Below, one piece after another: positions 1-14,656 of a DNA stretch of 64,000 bases. How positions within the stretch are numbered: position 1 is the first letter of the stretch; every line of letters begins with the position of its first letter. Position numbers and translations under genes: made by a program. Under the pieces are notes generated by a model, which saw nothing but the letters and a program-made list of their open reading frames with translations, searched no databases and was not told the origin of the DNA. The stretch spans positions 100,699,637-100,763,636 of the forward strand of contig NC_133665.1 of assembly GCF_037893015.1 (NCBI RefSeq). The letters run 5' to 3'. The stretch is from Macrotis lagotis (Eukaryota > Chordata > Mammalia > Peramelemorphia > Peramelidae).

Positions 1-109
1 AATGATAAAATTTGGTAAACTGGATACAGAGCAGGCCTTGGCACCAGGAGAACCTGTGTTCTTGTCCCACCTTTGGCATATACTGGCTCAATACTTTGGG
101 TAACTTTCT

Positions 110-262
110 TTTCTTTTTTGGTTTTTGCAAGGCAAACGGGGTTGGGTGGCTTGCCCAGGGCCACACAGCTGGGTAATTGTTGGGTGTCTGGGACCGGATT
201 TGAACCCGGGTACTCCTGGCTCCAGGGCGGGTGCTTTGTCCACTGCGCCACCTAGCCGCCCC
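110..262 (-). mobile_element. WSINE1-like tRNA-derived SINE with intact target-site duplication
   Basis: Reverse-strand SINE: T-rich end at left, 'cactgcgccacctagccgcccc' type tRNA-like head at right. It is flanked by a perfect 16-bp direct repeat, ctttgggtaactttct, at 94-109 and 263-278, so this is a young, intact retroposition event. Confidence 0.93.
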
Positions 263-278
263 CTTTGGGTAACTTTCT

Positions 279-2192
<1,914 letters not shown>

Positions 2193-2454
2193 TCTCTCCT
2201 CCCAGGATCACATAAGATGGCTACCTTCAGATATGGTATATTAGAGGTCCAGGACCCAACTCTTACCCAAAACCACTTTCACCCTCCAGAGGCTAATCAC
2301 TAAACTTTCACCACTAAATCTTGACTCCTTTAGCCTTTGGTGAAGGATTTTGTCCCCTGTTAATATTCCAGTCCTCCTTGCAACATCTACCTGTAAGTTG
2401 ATTTTAGTTGTTGTAATGTGAAAGGAAGAATGATTTCAATCTTACTTTTGATGC

Positions 2455-2580
2455 TGTGGAACCTTGAGCGACTGACCTGACCTCTCTCAGACTCAGTTTC
2501 CTCATATGTAGAGTATGGAGTTTGAACCAAATGACCTTGAAGGTTGCTTCTAGCTCTAGATCTATTATCCTATAAAGTGA
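2455..2580 (-). repeat. MIR-like old SINE fragment
   Basis: The reverse strand carries the typical MIR/CORE pattern: 'ctcagtttcctcatatgta' followed by a block resembling 'ttgaaccaaatgaccttgaaggt'. It is diverged and has no visible target duplication. Confidence 0.55.
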
Positions 2581-2774
2581 GAAATGTCCTTGGGCAGAGA
2601 AGAAAGTCAATGGAGGATGGGAGACAGGGGCAGTAGGAAAGACAAATTTTACAGTGCTGTCTTGGTTTAATCTTGCATATTCATATAGTCATCCACAAAG
2701 CATCTACTCCTCTTCATAGCCATACAAATTTGAGCAAAAGGTACATATTTATACATTTATACAATCTTAACTCT

Positions 2775-2992
2775 GCCACTAGATGGCACAATGGAAAGAG
2801 TGCCTCAGGAAGATCTGAATTCAAATTCAGTCTCACATATTAGCTGTATGACCCTGGACAAATCACTTAATCTTGTTTGTCTCAGTTTCCTTATATGTAA
2901 AATGAACTAGAGAAGGAGATATTAAAGTGCTCTATCTTTGCCAAGAAAATTCCAAAATTCACAAAAAGTTGGACACTACTGAACAACAACAT
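2775..2992 (+). mobile_element. Old long-tailed marsupial CORE-SINE (Mar1/Opo1-like)
   Basis: tRNA-like head ('ctagatggcacaatggaaag'), middle 'agctgtatgaccctggacaa', CORE-like 'ctcagtttccttatatgtaa', and a specific tail ending 'gttggacactactgaacaac'. The same tail recurs at 19487, 36595, 51176 and 59375. Family name assigned by resemblance only. Confidence 0.75.
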
Positions 2993-3241
2993 AATCTTAA
3001 TTAAAATACATCAATGCACAAACATCCACAGAATTATATATACCTACTAACCCTTCATCCTCTGCATCACATGCAGAATCTGTTATCATTCCTTAGTCAT
3101 ACACATATAGACACATACACATAGCCTCAAATAACACACCAGAATTCTCCTATATATGCCCTGCAATATGCTTCCAGTCTCTCTCTCACACACACACCCT
3201 CACAGATATATTTGAACAAACTGTCCCACATAAAGCCATGT

Positions 3242-3346
<105 letters not shown>

Positions 3347-3844
3347 GTTTACTTTCTGCTTCACTTCTTCTAGGGCTGGGGTCATGAGCTTTTCTGTTCC
3401 TTTCACAGCCCATGGTGGAAACCACAGAGGAGTCACACCAGGATGAGCTCACCACCCACTGCCTGCCCAACTGGCTTGCCTGCTATTCCCCCAAAGTTGA
3501 ATAACTCTTTCCAGATGGACCTGGCCTTCCCTCTCGCCCAGGGAGAAGAGAACAGGCCATTGTAGCTGCTTCCAACCACAGGACATTCCCCAGGGTCAGC
3601 CTATCCCATAGGACTAACTGGCTGACTGGACAACTGACATGGGGAAGAATTGAAGTGGGGGAGTCCTGGCACCACCCTTAGGGAGCTATCTTAAGGGAGT
3701 CCATAGTAATGGGGTAGACACCCAAGACCCAGACCAAAAGACATGTATATACAAATGAATGGACAATGAATCCTGGAACCTTGAGGATAAGCACAAACAA
3801 GATAAAAGATGGAATTAATCAGGGAAGGCTTCCTTGAGAAGGTG

Positions 3845-4595
3845 GTACCTTTTTTTAATTTTAAAATTTTTATTTTCAGTTCCAATCTCAACCCCCTCCA
3901 TTACTCATTGAGAATGCAAGAAATATAGTACCCATTTTACTTATGAAGTTGTGTGAAACATGTTTCCTCATTAGCAATATTAGGGGTGGGGGAAGCAAGA
4001 AAAAATAAAGTGAAAAAATAACCTCAGTCTTCACTCTTGAGTCCATAGATTCTCTTTTTTGGAGGTGGGTAGTATTTTTATCACAAGTCTTTTGGAATTG
4101 TTATGGATCGTTGTCTTGATCAGATTAGCTAAGTCTTTCATTGATCATTGTTACAGTATTGCTATTATTGTGTTCTTCTGGTTCAGTTCACTCCACTTTG
4201 TATCACTTCATATAAGTCTACCCAGGTTTTGCTGAAACCATGGCTCTTGTCCTTTCTTAAAGAACTATAGTATTCTATCACAATCATATGCTACAACTTG
4301 TTCAGCCATTCCCCAACTGATGGGCATCTCCTAAATTTGCAATTATTTGCCACCTCAAACAGAACTACTATAAATATTTTTGAACATATAGGTCCTTTCT
4401 CTTTTTCTTTGATCTCTTTGAGATACAGCTGTAGAAGTTGTATTGCTGCGCAGTTTTGTAACCCTTTGGTCATGGATCCAAATTGTTCAAATGATTAGGC
4501 CAGTTCAAAACTCTACAGTGTCCTGTCCACAATTGTCACTTTCATTTTCTGTCTTGTCAGTCAATCCAATGGGTGTAAGGTGGGAAAAAGCCATT
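3845..4595 (-). mobile_element. L1 3' end, 5'-truncated
   Basis: Minus-strand copy of the recurring L1 3' module: T-rich end, pyrimidine-rich 3' UTR with 'cctcagtcttcactcttgag', then the ORF2 end, recognisable on the + strand by 'ttcagccattccccaactga' and 'tgggcatctcc'. Diverged and internally broken. Confidence 0.75.
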
Positions 4596-4599
4596 TTAA

Positions 4600-6235
4600 A
4601 CTGGGATTTGGAGGCAAGTAATTTATACTGAAATGGGAGAGGGCAGGCGTTTACAGACATAAAAGGAGAGTAGCAAGAAAGGAGACAATGCTTGTCCCAA
4701 ACATCTCAGTTTCTTTTTCTGCCTTCTCATATGTTGGGACACCTTATGTCTTTCTAGCCTGCTTAAGTTTCTAGAATTAGAAGAATTAGAATCTTTTGGT
4801 AGTTCAGACTTCTGGCATAAGGATTCCTGTCCCTCTTTGCCCACGCACATGCTAATTGGCAAGACTATTTTACAACACAAGCTTTAGTCTGAGATACTCC
4901 CTTTTTTGATAATTTTTTGTAAATGTTATTTGTCACTGTGGCTATTCTCCTCACACTTGAATCAATGGAGAACTATGAAGAATTATGATTGACTTTGGCG
5001 GAAACAATTCATCTACTTGTAGCCAATCTTCTGATGAGAAGGACTTACTTCTGGAAATGATGTTAAAGAGTTTCCATGTCTTTAATCTGGCCCAATCTAT
5101 CACCCTTTCACTCTGGCATTTACGCTTAATCTCTGGGACAGGGACATGGCTGGTGCTGTAGGGTGGCCACATACCAGGCTGGAGGGAGTGGATAGGTGTC
5201 CTGGCTTCCCCCTCTGACTTCACCAGCCTCTTGGTGTCTCATCTTGCAGAGTTTGCTTGGCCTCAGTCTTCCCCCATTCACCACCCCAAGAAGGGGAAAA
5301 TCTTCCCTTTTTGGCAGAGAAATTTACAAGGACCAATGAAATTATATGAGAGATGAGAAGCAACTTTGAAGTTTAAGGAAGAAAAACAGCTGGAACATAC
5401 CCCTCTTCTTCCTCCTTTATTAAGCTATTCAGATTATTGGTGGGGGAGGAGAGAGTTGGCTATCCTACTTGACTCTGTTTGGATCTCCAACTCCCCCACC
5501 CGTATTCCCCTTATAATTTTTAACACCTAAGAAACTTGACCTATGACCTAAAATGTGGACACTTTAATAATAATTGTAACTATATTCTCCTCAGCCTTCC
5601 TGCTGGCTCCCCACCAACTAGTCCCAGTCAAAGCCAAAACCCATTGTTATTCTTTTTTTCTTTTTTGGAACAAATGCTATAATTTCTACTGGAAAAGAAC
5701 ACAGCCAAGGCCTCCTGTTTTTAATAATAATTAACTGGTCTTTCCCCGAAATCTTGTCTGCCACTGAAGCTGACCTCACCGGGAGGTTGTCAATGGGCAA
5801 GGGAATGGGGCAGGAAAAGGAGGGTTAGGAGTCCAATGTTGGCTTAGGTGAGGTCCCTGGGTGACCACACAGATTGGAAAGACCTTCCCCCCAAGGTAAA
5901 AAGTCATAAACTGGGGTTAGACTACTTCTGGTACTGTGGAATTTGCAGAGTGCTTTCTTCATAATGACCCTTTGAGGGTTGTAGTATAAAGATTGATATG
6001 CTTAATTTACAGATAGGAAAAGTAAGACTTAGAAAGAAAAAGTGACTTTCCCAAGGTCATTCTCTTATAGGATCAAGATCTAAAACTAGAAAGACCCTCA
6101 GAGCCTATTTAGTCCAATTCTCTTATTTTACATTTGAAGAGACTGAGAAATAAAGAGAAGGAAGGTAGGAACTAAGTATAGATTAAAGGGGGAATTATTC
6201 AAAAATTATAAATATTATTAGTAAATTACAAATTT
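4600..6235. other. Intergenic, no gene seen
   Basis: No exon or clear young repeat seen. Short open frames here lack any family resemblance. A weak MIR-like stretch lies around 5990-6130 ('agatagg..aagtgactttccc'). Confidence 0.4.
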
Positions 6236-6376
6236 GGGACAGATAGGTAGAGTAGTGGATAGAGCGCTGGCCCTGGAGTCAGGAGGACCTGAGTCCAAAT
6301 CCAGCTTCAGACACTTCAGACCTAGCTGTGTGACCTTGGGCAAGTCACTTAACCCCATTGCCTTGCAAAAAAAAAA
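6236..6376 (+). mobile_element. WSINE1-like SINE
   Basis: Head 'ggtagagtagtggatagag', body 'ctggagtcaggaggacctga', tail 'cattgccttgcaaaaaaa'. No convincing target-site duplication seen. Confidence 0.9.
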
Positions 6377-6519
6377 CACCATAAAAATGAACATCAATGA
6401 CATTATTCATTAGTGATGGAATTGGAAAATCTAATTTGCATTCCATGCAAATTATTATTTTAGTTTTTTGCTAGTAAAAATCAAAATTCACAGACCAGTT
6501 GCATAAAACCGCACTATGG

Positions 6520-6682
6520 TAGGCAGCTAGGTGGCGTAGTGGATAAAGCACCTGCCCTGGAGTCAGGAGTACCTGGGTTCAAATCCAGTCTCAGACACTT
6601 AATAATTATCTAGCTGTGTGGCCTTGGGCAAGCCACTTAAACCCGTTTGCCTTGGAAAAAAAAAAACCCTAAAAACAAAATT
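6520..6682 (+). mobile_element. WSINE1-like SINE with target-site duplication
   Basis: Full-length SINE ending in an A-rich tail. Flanked by gcactatgg at 6511-6519 and 6683-6691. It sits 140 bp from the preceding copy in the same orientation. Confidence 0.9.
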
Positions 6683-6883
6683 GCACTATGGACCACATCC
6701 ATCTTGTTGGCCATATTTTGGACAGCCATGACTTAGATGAAATAGATAAATATTCTCAAAAATATGAAATAGCAAGAAATAAATTATTTAAATAAGCTAA
6801 TATTAGGGAAAAATTAGTCCCAAAAGTGGGGTAGGAAGCCCAGGACCAGATGGATTTAAGGTTAATTCTATTAAACATTCAAA

Positions 6884-6884
<1 letters not shown>

Positions 6885-6956
<72 letters not shown>
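6885..6956. repeat. (TA)n microsatellite
   Basis: About 70 bp of near-pure TA, followed by imperfect TA-rich sequence to about 7005. Confidence 0.95.
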
Positions 6957-6963
<7 letters not shown>

Positions 6964-7700
6964 TATGTGCATACATAAACATATATATATATATACATAT
7001 ATATGTTGGTAAAGTAATTATGTGGTAGATTTCCCTTCATGATTGCTTTCCATCTGCCATTATGGCTCAGGAGTTTGTACTGTGTGGTAATGAAGTCATT
7101 TGATTGGATCTTGAGCTGGAACTCCACAAATGTATTCAAGGAATGATCCTCAATCCTTAATTCTTTGCTTCCTGCCCATCCTGTACTATAAGGTTTCTGA
7201 GATATTTGGAGGATTGAATGGGGGAGGGATGAGGAGAAGTGAAAGGGAAGGTTCACTTGTACTCACCAGTCCCAAATTTCTTTTAGAAATTTTTTTGAAA
7301 TTTATTTATTTTCAGCCATATACACATATATATTTTGAAGTTACAAAATTTCTTCCCCTCCTCCCTTCCCGGCCCCCTCCCTTCAATGGTGAACAGTCAG
7401 GTTAGCATTGTACATTGGATAAATATGTTTACATATTAATCACTTTTGGTATGAGGAATTAGAATTAAGGGAAAGGGATACATAAGAAATAATTTTTATA
7501 AAGTGTTCATCAGATTCTGAAGGGTTGGTTTTTCTTTTTTGTTTTGTTTTTCTTCCTCTGGATGGGGATAACATTGTCCATAGCTAATCTAATACAGTTG
7601 TACTAGTTCTCTGAGCTGCTGAGAGGAGCTACTTCCATCAAGGTTGATCATCTCACAATATTGTTGATTATGTTCATTGTTCTATTGGTTCTGCTCCCTT

Positions 7701-7855
7701 TTTTTTTTAGTTCTTTTTTGCAAGGCAATGGGGTTAAGTAGCTTGCCCAAGGCCACAGGGCTAGGTAATTATTAAGTGTCTGAGGCCGAATTTGAACCCA
7801 GGTACTCCTGACTCCAGGGCTGGTGCTCTATCCACTGCGCCACCTAGCCACCCCC
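7701..7855 (-). mobile_element. WSINE1-like SINE inserted in L1 3' end
   Basis: Reverse-strand SINE flanked by a perfect 14-bp duplication, ggttctgctccctt, at 7687-7700 and 7856-7869. The duplicated word is L1 sequence, so the SINE postdates the L1. Confidence 0.95.
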
Positions 7856-8692
7856 GGTTCTGCTCCCTTCACTCAGCATCAGATCCTATAACTCATTCCA
7901 TACTTCTCTAGAGTCTGACCATTTATGTTTTTTTAATAGCACAATAATATTTCATGGTATTCATGTACCATAACTTGTTTAGCCATTCCCCAATTGATGG
8001 GAATCTCCTCAACTTCCAATTCTTTGCCACTACCAAAAGAGCTGCTATGAATATTTTGAAACAGTAGGATTTTCCCTATTTTTAAAAATTTCTTCTGGGT
8101 CAAAGAGTATGAACAATTTTATGGCTCTTTGGGCATTATTCCATATTGCCCTCCAGAAAGGTTAAATCCATTCACAATTCCACTAGCAAAGCATCAATGT
8201 CCCAGTACTCCCACAACCTCTCCAACATTGATCATTTTCCCTTTTTCTCATCTTGGCCAATCTGATGGATGTGAGGTGATACCACATTGTTGTTTTAATT
8301 TGCGTTTCTCTAATCAATATTGATTTAGAATGTTTTTTCATATGATTACATATAGTTTTAATTTTTTCATTTGAAAGATATTTATATCCTTTGACCATTT
8401 TATCAATTGGGGAATGACTTGTAACTTATAAATTTGATGAAATTCTCTATATATTTTAGAAATGAGACCTTTATCAGAACTCCTAGCTGTGAAGATTGTT
8501 TCCCAGCTTTCTGTTTTCCAATTTTGACAGCATTGATTTTATTTAATGCAGAACTTTTTAATTTAAAATAGTCAAAATCATTCATTTTACATTTTATAAT
8601 GTGCTCAAATTCTTGTTTGGTCATAAATTTATCCCCTTTCCATAGATCTGATAGATAAAAGTATTTCTTGGTCTATTAATTTATCTATGGTG

Positions 8693-9064
8693 TTACCCTT
8701 TATGTCTAAATCTTGTACCCATTTTTGACCTTATTTTGGTATAGAGTGTGAGATGTGGGTCCATGTCAAGTTTTTGCCATATTATTTTCCAGTTTTCCCA
8801 GTAATTTTTGTCAAATAGTGAGTTCTTCTTCCAGAAGCTGATGTCTTTGGGTTTGACAAATAGTAGATTGCTGTAGTCATTTATTGCAGTTTGTTTTGAA
8901 CCTATCCTAATCCACTGATAGATTACTATATTTCTTAACCAGTACCAGACAGTTTTGATGACTGCTGCTTTATGGTATAGTTTTAGATCTCGTAGAACTA
9001 GGCCACCTCCCTTTACATTTTTCTCATCAGTTCCCTTGCTGTTCTTGTCCTTTTGTTGCTCCAA
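8693..9064 (-). pseudogene. L1 ORF2 C-terminal fragment
   Basis: A 123-residue open frame matches the post-RT part of L1 ORF2p: a 'GGGLVLRDLKLYHKAAVIKT' block followed by a Trp-rich stretch (VWYWLRN.., ENWKIIWQKLD). It is in line with the RT block at 9256-9828 but separated from it by frame breaks. Confidence 0.88.
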
Positions 9065-9255
9065 ATGAATTTTGTTATTATTTTTTTTTCTACTATGGTA
9101 AAGTAGTTATTTGGTAGTTTGATTGGTAAGGCACTGAATAAGTAATTTAATTTCAGTAGAATTGTCATTTTTATTATATTAGCTCAACCTAACCAGGAGC
9201 ATTTGACATTTTCCCAATAATTTAGATCTGATCTTATTTGGGTGAGAAGTGCTTT

Positions 9256-9828
9256 TTAATTGTGTTCATAGAGTTTCTGGGTTTGTCTGGGGAGGTAGGT
9301 TCCCAAGTATTTAATGTTGTCTATAGTTAGTTTAAATGGAATTTCTCTTTCTATCTCTTGCTCTTGGACTTTGTTGTTCATATATAAAAATGCTGATGAT
9401 TTATGTGGGTTTATTTTATAACCTACTACTTTACTTAATTTATTAATTTTTTCAAGGAGATTTTTAGATGATTTTCTCAGGTTCTCTAAGTATACCATCA
9501 TATCATCTCCAAAGAGTGAAAGCTTTGCTTCCTCATTGCCAATTCTGAGTCCTTTAATTTCTTTTTCTTCTCTTAGTGCTACTGCTAGCATTTCTATTAC
9601 TATATTAAATAGTAATGGTGATAATGGGCATCCTTGTTTCACCCCTGATTTTATTGGAAATGCTCTGAGTTTAATCCCATTACATATAATATTTGTTGAT
9701 GGTTTTAGATAGATATTATTTATTATTTTAAGGAAAACTCCATTTATTCCTAAACTTTTTAGTGTTTTTAATAGGAATATATGTTGCATTTTACCCAAGA
9801 CTTTTTCAGCATCTATTGAGATAATCAT
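9256..9828 (-). pseudogene. L1 ORF2 reverse-transcriptase block, active-site motif altered
   Basis: A 190-residue open frame carries RT motifs in order: 'IISIDAEKVLGKMQH' (motif A), 'SGVKQGCPLSPLLFNIVIE' (motif B), then 'LSLFGDDMMVYLE' (motif C) and 'KVVGYKINPHKSSAFLY'. L1 RTs normally have FADD at motif C; here it reads FGDD. Frames stop on both sides, so the enzyme is truncated. Confidence 0.93.
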
Positions 9829-12281
9829 ATTATTTCTGTTAGTTTGCTATTGATATGTTCAGTTATGTTGAGTGTTTTCCTAATATTGAACCATCTCTGC
9901 CTACCTTGTATAAATCCTACCTGATCATGGTGTATTATCCTAGTAATAACTTTCTATAGTCTCATTGCTAAAATTTTATTTAAGATTTTTGCATCAATAT
10001 TCATTAATGAAGATTGGTCTATAATTTTGTCTGCTTTAGTTCTTCCTGGTTTAGGTATCAGCACCATATTGATGTCATAAAAAGGAGTTTGGCAGAACTC
10101 TTTCTTCTATTTTTAAAAATAGTTTATGTAGAATAGGAATTAAGTGTTCCTTAAATGTTTGGTAGAATTCACTTGTAAATCTATCTGGACCTGGAGACTT
10201 TTTCTTAGGGAGTTTATTGATGGTTTCCTCAGTTTCTTTTTATGAAGTGGGATTATTTAATTTATTTCTTCTGTTAATCTGGGCGGTTTGTATTTTTGTA
10301 AATATTTATCCATTTCACTCAGGTTATCCAATTTATTGGCATACAGTTCAGCAAAGTATCTCTGAATTATCTCTTTAATTTCCTCCTCATTGGTGGTTAA
10401 TTCACCTTTTTCATTTTTGATACTAGTAATTTGGTTATCTTCTTTTTTTTCAAAATCAGATTAACCAAAGTTTTGTCTATTTTATTGGTTTTTTTCATAA
10501 AACCAACTTAGTTTTATTTATGAGATCAATGGTTTTCTTACTTTCAATTTTATTAATCTCACCCTTGATTTTCAGAATTTCTAATTTGGTATTTAGTTGG
10601 GGATCTTTAATCTGAGCTTTTTCTAGCTTTTTTTAATTGTATGCCCAATTAATTGATCTCTTCTTTCTCTGTTTTATTCATATAGACTTTTAGAGAAAGA
10701 AAGCTTCCCTTCAAAGAAAGCATCCCCTAAATTTTGGTGTGATGTTTCATTAGTATCATTTTCTTGGATATAATTATTGATTATTTCTATTATTTGCTGT
10801 TTAATTCACCCATTGTTTAAGAGGAAGTTATTTAATTTCCAATTAGTTTTTGGTTTATCTTTCCATGACCCTTTATTACATGTAATTTTATTGCACCATG
10901 GTCTGAGGAGTCTGTATTTATTATTTCTGCCTTTCTGCATTTGAATAAAAGGTTTTTGTGCCCTAGCACATGATCAGTTTTGGTATAGGTGCCAAGTACT
11001 CCTGAGAAAAAGGCATATTCTTTTCTATTCCCATTTAGTTTTCTTCACAGATCTATCATATCTAAGTTTTCTAAGATTTCATTCACCATCTTAACTTCCT
11101 TCTTATTTATTTTGTGGTTAGATTTATTTAGTTTTGAGGGAAAGAAGATTGAGATCCTCCCCTTATTAAAGTTTTGCTGTCTATTTCTCCTTGTGATTCA
11201 CTCAATTTTCCCTCTAGACATCTGGATATTATACCACTAGGTGCATACATGTTTAGAAATGATAGAGCTTTATAATCAATGGTGTCTTTCAAGAAGATAC
11301 AGTTTCCTTTCTTATCCCTTCTTAATGAGATCAGTTTTTGCTTTTACTTTATCTGAGATCAGGATCACTATCCCTGTTTTTTTTTTTTTTACTTCAGCTG
11401 AAGCATAATATATGTTGCTCCAACCTTTTATCTTTACCCTGTGTTTAACTCTATGCTTCAAATGTGTTTCTTGTAAACAGCATATTGTAGGATTCTGTTT
11501 TTTAATCCATTCTGCTATCTCCTCCTCACCAAAATTTTACTCCCTTTCCCCTTTGACCTTTCTTTTAAAATTTAACTTTCAGTTTATTTCCACTTTTACC
11601 TTCACCTTCCCTTATATAAGCCCCTTCTTCATTTATCTTTCCCTTTCCCTATCCCCCCCTCCCTGTAGATTAGGATAAATTTTTAAACCCAAGTGGGAAC
11701 TTATCTTATTCCCTCTCTGGGCCTCTCTGGGAATGTATCTTATTCCCTCTCTTTTCTATTGAATAGAATTTACTCAGAGTTTACACTCTCCCTTCTTTCC
11801 CTTTATTATAAATCTTTGTGCTCATCAATCAGATATTATCAATCACAGTTTGATTATTTAGTTGTTTGATAAGCTCATATTGTTCTCAAAGTATTCTCAC
11901 AGATTGCTTGCTTGATTTTGATAAGCGGCATTGTCTCAAATTATATCCAATTACATTTTATTATTTATTTACACATTACTAAAATATTCTTGTTGTAAGA
12001 GTGAACATAATCCCACTTCCCCCCACAAAAATTAAAAAAAAAAACCTCATGAGAAATAAAGTGAAAGAAAGAGAAAAAACATGCTTCAGTCTGTGTTCTG
12101 ATACCATCATTTCTGTATCTGGAGTGGATCACATTCCTTATCATAAGTCCATTAGAGAAGTTACTTCCATATTTTTCCACAGTTGCTATTGCTGATTGTA
12201 ATTCCTCCATCCATTCCTCCTCACTACCACTTATTATATTTTCTCTCTCCTTTCACTCTTTCCCTCTTCAAAAATGTTCTG

Positions 12282-12430
12282 TGGGGCAACCAAGTGGGAC
12301 AGTGGGCAGAACACTGGCCTTGGGCTAGGAGGCCCAAAGTCTATATCCCATCCCAGAGATCTAACAACTACCCAGCCAGCCCCTTAGTCCCAGACAAGCC
12401 ACCCAATCCCACCACCTTATAAAAAGTAAA
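12282..12430 (+). mobile_element. Diverged WSINE1-like SINE
   Basis: Recognisable head 'ggggcaaccaagtgggacag' and middle 'acactggccttgggctagga', but heavily substituted through the second half ('gtcccagacaagccaccc'). A-rich end near 12425. Confidence 0.7.
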
Positions 12431-13421
12431 AAAGAAAATGTGTTATATTTGATTATCCTCACCCATGATCTACCCTCTCCTCTAACACCTACATCCCCTC
12501 CTACCCTCCCCCTGTCCCTTTTCTCTCCTTTGTCTTCTAGATTTCTATACCCTATTCAGTATTATGCTGTTTCCTTTCTGAGCCATTTCTAATGAGAATG
12601 AAGGCTCCCTCATTTCCCCTTCACCTTCCCCCCTTTCATACTATTTCAAAAGTTATTTCTTGACTCTTTTACATGAAATATCTTAGCATATTCTACTCTC
12701 ATTGATTCCATTTTTACAATGTTATACCTTCAAATTCAGCTCTCTCCTGTGCCTTGTCTACATATGCTCCTTCTACCTGCTCTATTAAATGAGAAGGTTC
12801 ATATGAATATTATTAGTATCATCTTCCCATGCAGGAATACATTCAGTTCATCATTATTAAATCCCTCATAATTTACCCTTCTTGTCCACCTTCTCTATAC
12901 TTTACCTGAGTCCTGTACTTGAAGATCAAACTTTCTGTTCATCTCTGGTTGTTTCAATAGTAACATTTGAAATTCCCCTGTCTCATTGAAAGTCCATCTT
13001 TTCCCCTGGAGGATGTTCAATTTTCCAGGTAGTTGACTCTCAGCTCTTTTGCTTCTGGAATATTATATTCCAAGCCCTATGAGCCCTTAATGTGGATGCT
13101 GCTAAGTCCTGTGTGATCCTAACTGTAGTTCCATGATATTTGAATTATTTCCTTCTGGCTGCTTGTCATATTTTCTCTTTGACTTGGGGTGGGGGGCGGT
13201 TCTAGAACTTGGCTATAATATGCCTGGGGGTTTTTTTGGATCTCTTTCAGGAGGAGATCAGTGGATTCTCTCATTTTCTATTTTTCTCTCTGCCTCTAGG
13301 ATATCAAGGCAAATTTTCCTGTAGAAATTCTTTAAAAATGAAGTCAAGGCTCTTTTTCTGATCATGACTTTCAGGTAGCCCAATAATTTTAAAATTATCT
13401 CTTCTAGATCTGTTTTCCAGA

Positions 13422-13616
13422 TCAGTTGTTTTTTTCAGTGGGATATTTCACATTTTCTTCTAGTTTTTCATTCTTTTGGTATTGAATTATTGTGTCTTGG
13501 TTCCTCACAAAGTCATCAGTTTCCTTTAGCTCCATTCTAAATTTAAAGGATTTGTTTTCTTCAGAGAGCTTTCTTATCTCCTTTTCCATAAAGTCAATTC
13601 TGCTTTTTTTTTGCAT
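13422..13616 (-). pseudogene. L1 ORF1 coiled-coil fragment
   Basis: A 64-residue minus-strand frame rich in Lys/Glu with heptad-like spacing (MEKEIRKLSEENKSFK..), as in the N-terminal coiled coil of L1 ORF1p. It lies between the ORF2 remains and the 5' UTR of the same element. Confidence 0.65.
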
Positions 13617-13700
13617 GGCAAATGGTGTTAAGTGGCCACAAAGCTAGGTAATTATTAAGTATCTGAGACCAGATTTGAACCCAGGTACTCCTGACTCCTC
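13603..13700 (-). mobile_element. Partial SINE
   Basis: Only the tail and central part of a reverse-strand WSINE1-like element; the tRNA-like head is missing after 'ggtactcctgactcctcaag'. It interrupts the L1 near its ORF1 start. Confidence 0.75.
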
Positions 13701-14656
13701 AAGGACCTCAGTTCCTTCAAGATTTTATGGGAGACTCTGACTGCTCTCCTGGTCTGTGAATGACCACAAGCTTACCCCTTTGTCTCGGGGCTGTGAAGAG
13801 GGTCCCTGCTCTATGACAGTATGAGAGCTGGGCTGTGATCAGGGTCTGAATATGGAAAAAGCCCAAGAGTCCTGTCCCAAGGACAGAGAAGAGACCTTGA
13901 CAGTCTCCCCCATCCCCTTGCCTTCCATGGGATGAGCACTCTGGAGCAGCTGCTGGGTAGCTCCTGCTAGGCATCTCTGTGGGCCTGCTCCTTTTTTTCT
14001 GGGATCTGGGCTGTGCTGAGGGCCACAGACATGAGGAGGGTCATGCTGGCTTGGACTTCATGCTCACTCAGCAGAAGTTTCCCTGCTGATCTTCCAAGTT
14101 GTTCTTGTTGCTCCCTGAGTTGGCAGGTCAGGAAACTGCTTCTGCTTCCAGGAGTTGGTGCTCCCAGGAACCCAGGTGCCCTGTGGGCTGTTCCAGGAAG
14201 GCTGGACCTCCTTCACTCTGGCCCAGTGATACAGCTGTGCTATTTCCCCACTCCAGGCTCATGTAACAGAGCCTTTCCATAATTTTCCAGGTTACCTTGG
14301 GTTGGAGAATTGCCTCACTGGATCTTTCTGTGCGTTCTGTCTCTCAAAAATTTAGTTACAATCATAATTTTAAGGTTTTTGAAATGTTTGGGAGAGAGCT
14401 CCTAGTAAAAGCTGTTCTCCTGCTGCCATTTTTGGTTCTGCCACTCTCCAATTATATTTATAATCATTTTTTACCTTATCCCCTTTTCAAGTACCCTACA
14501 AGGATACAGAGTCTTCTTCATGAGCCAAAGAATCATTCAAAGCTAAATCATTTCTTGAACTATTTTTGCACCCCCCTCCCACCCAGGATACTTAACCCCT
14601 TGTTAAGTGAATGGTGGATTAGGTCAAATCCTGATATAATTAACTGCAAGAATCTT

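Larger units (their letters stand above)
7280..14443 (-). mobile_element. Nearly full-length, decayed L1 retrotransposon
   Basis: Read on the minus strand, the order is that of an L1. A GC-richer 5' UTR starts near 14443 and runs to about 13700. An ORF1 coiled-coil piece lies at 13422-13616. A purine-rich spacer region follows, then an ORF2 with reverse-transcriptase block at 9256-9828, C-terminal block at 8693-9064, and the 3' UTR with A-rich end near 7280. Frames are broken by stops and indels, so it is dead. SINEs have inserted at 7701-7855, 12282-12430 and 13603-13700. No clear outer target duplication was seen. The 5' boundary is approximate and 12000-13000 could include a second fragment. 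Confidence 0.8.

Noticed and set aside
110..262. tRNA-gene-like A/B box sequences in the SINEs
   Set aside because: These are tRNA-derived SINE heads; they lack a foldable cloverleaf with proper acceptor stem and are flanked by target duplications.
13717..13974. 85-codon minus-strand frame
   Set aside because: Also L1 5' UTR; composition and position explain it.
14013..14282. 89-codon frame in a GC-richer block, considered as an exon
   Set aside because: Lies within the 5' UTR of the minus-strand L1; no splice signals or family resemblance.
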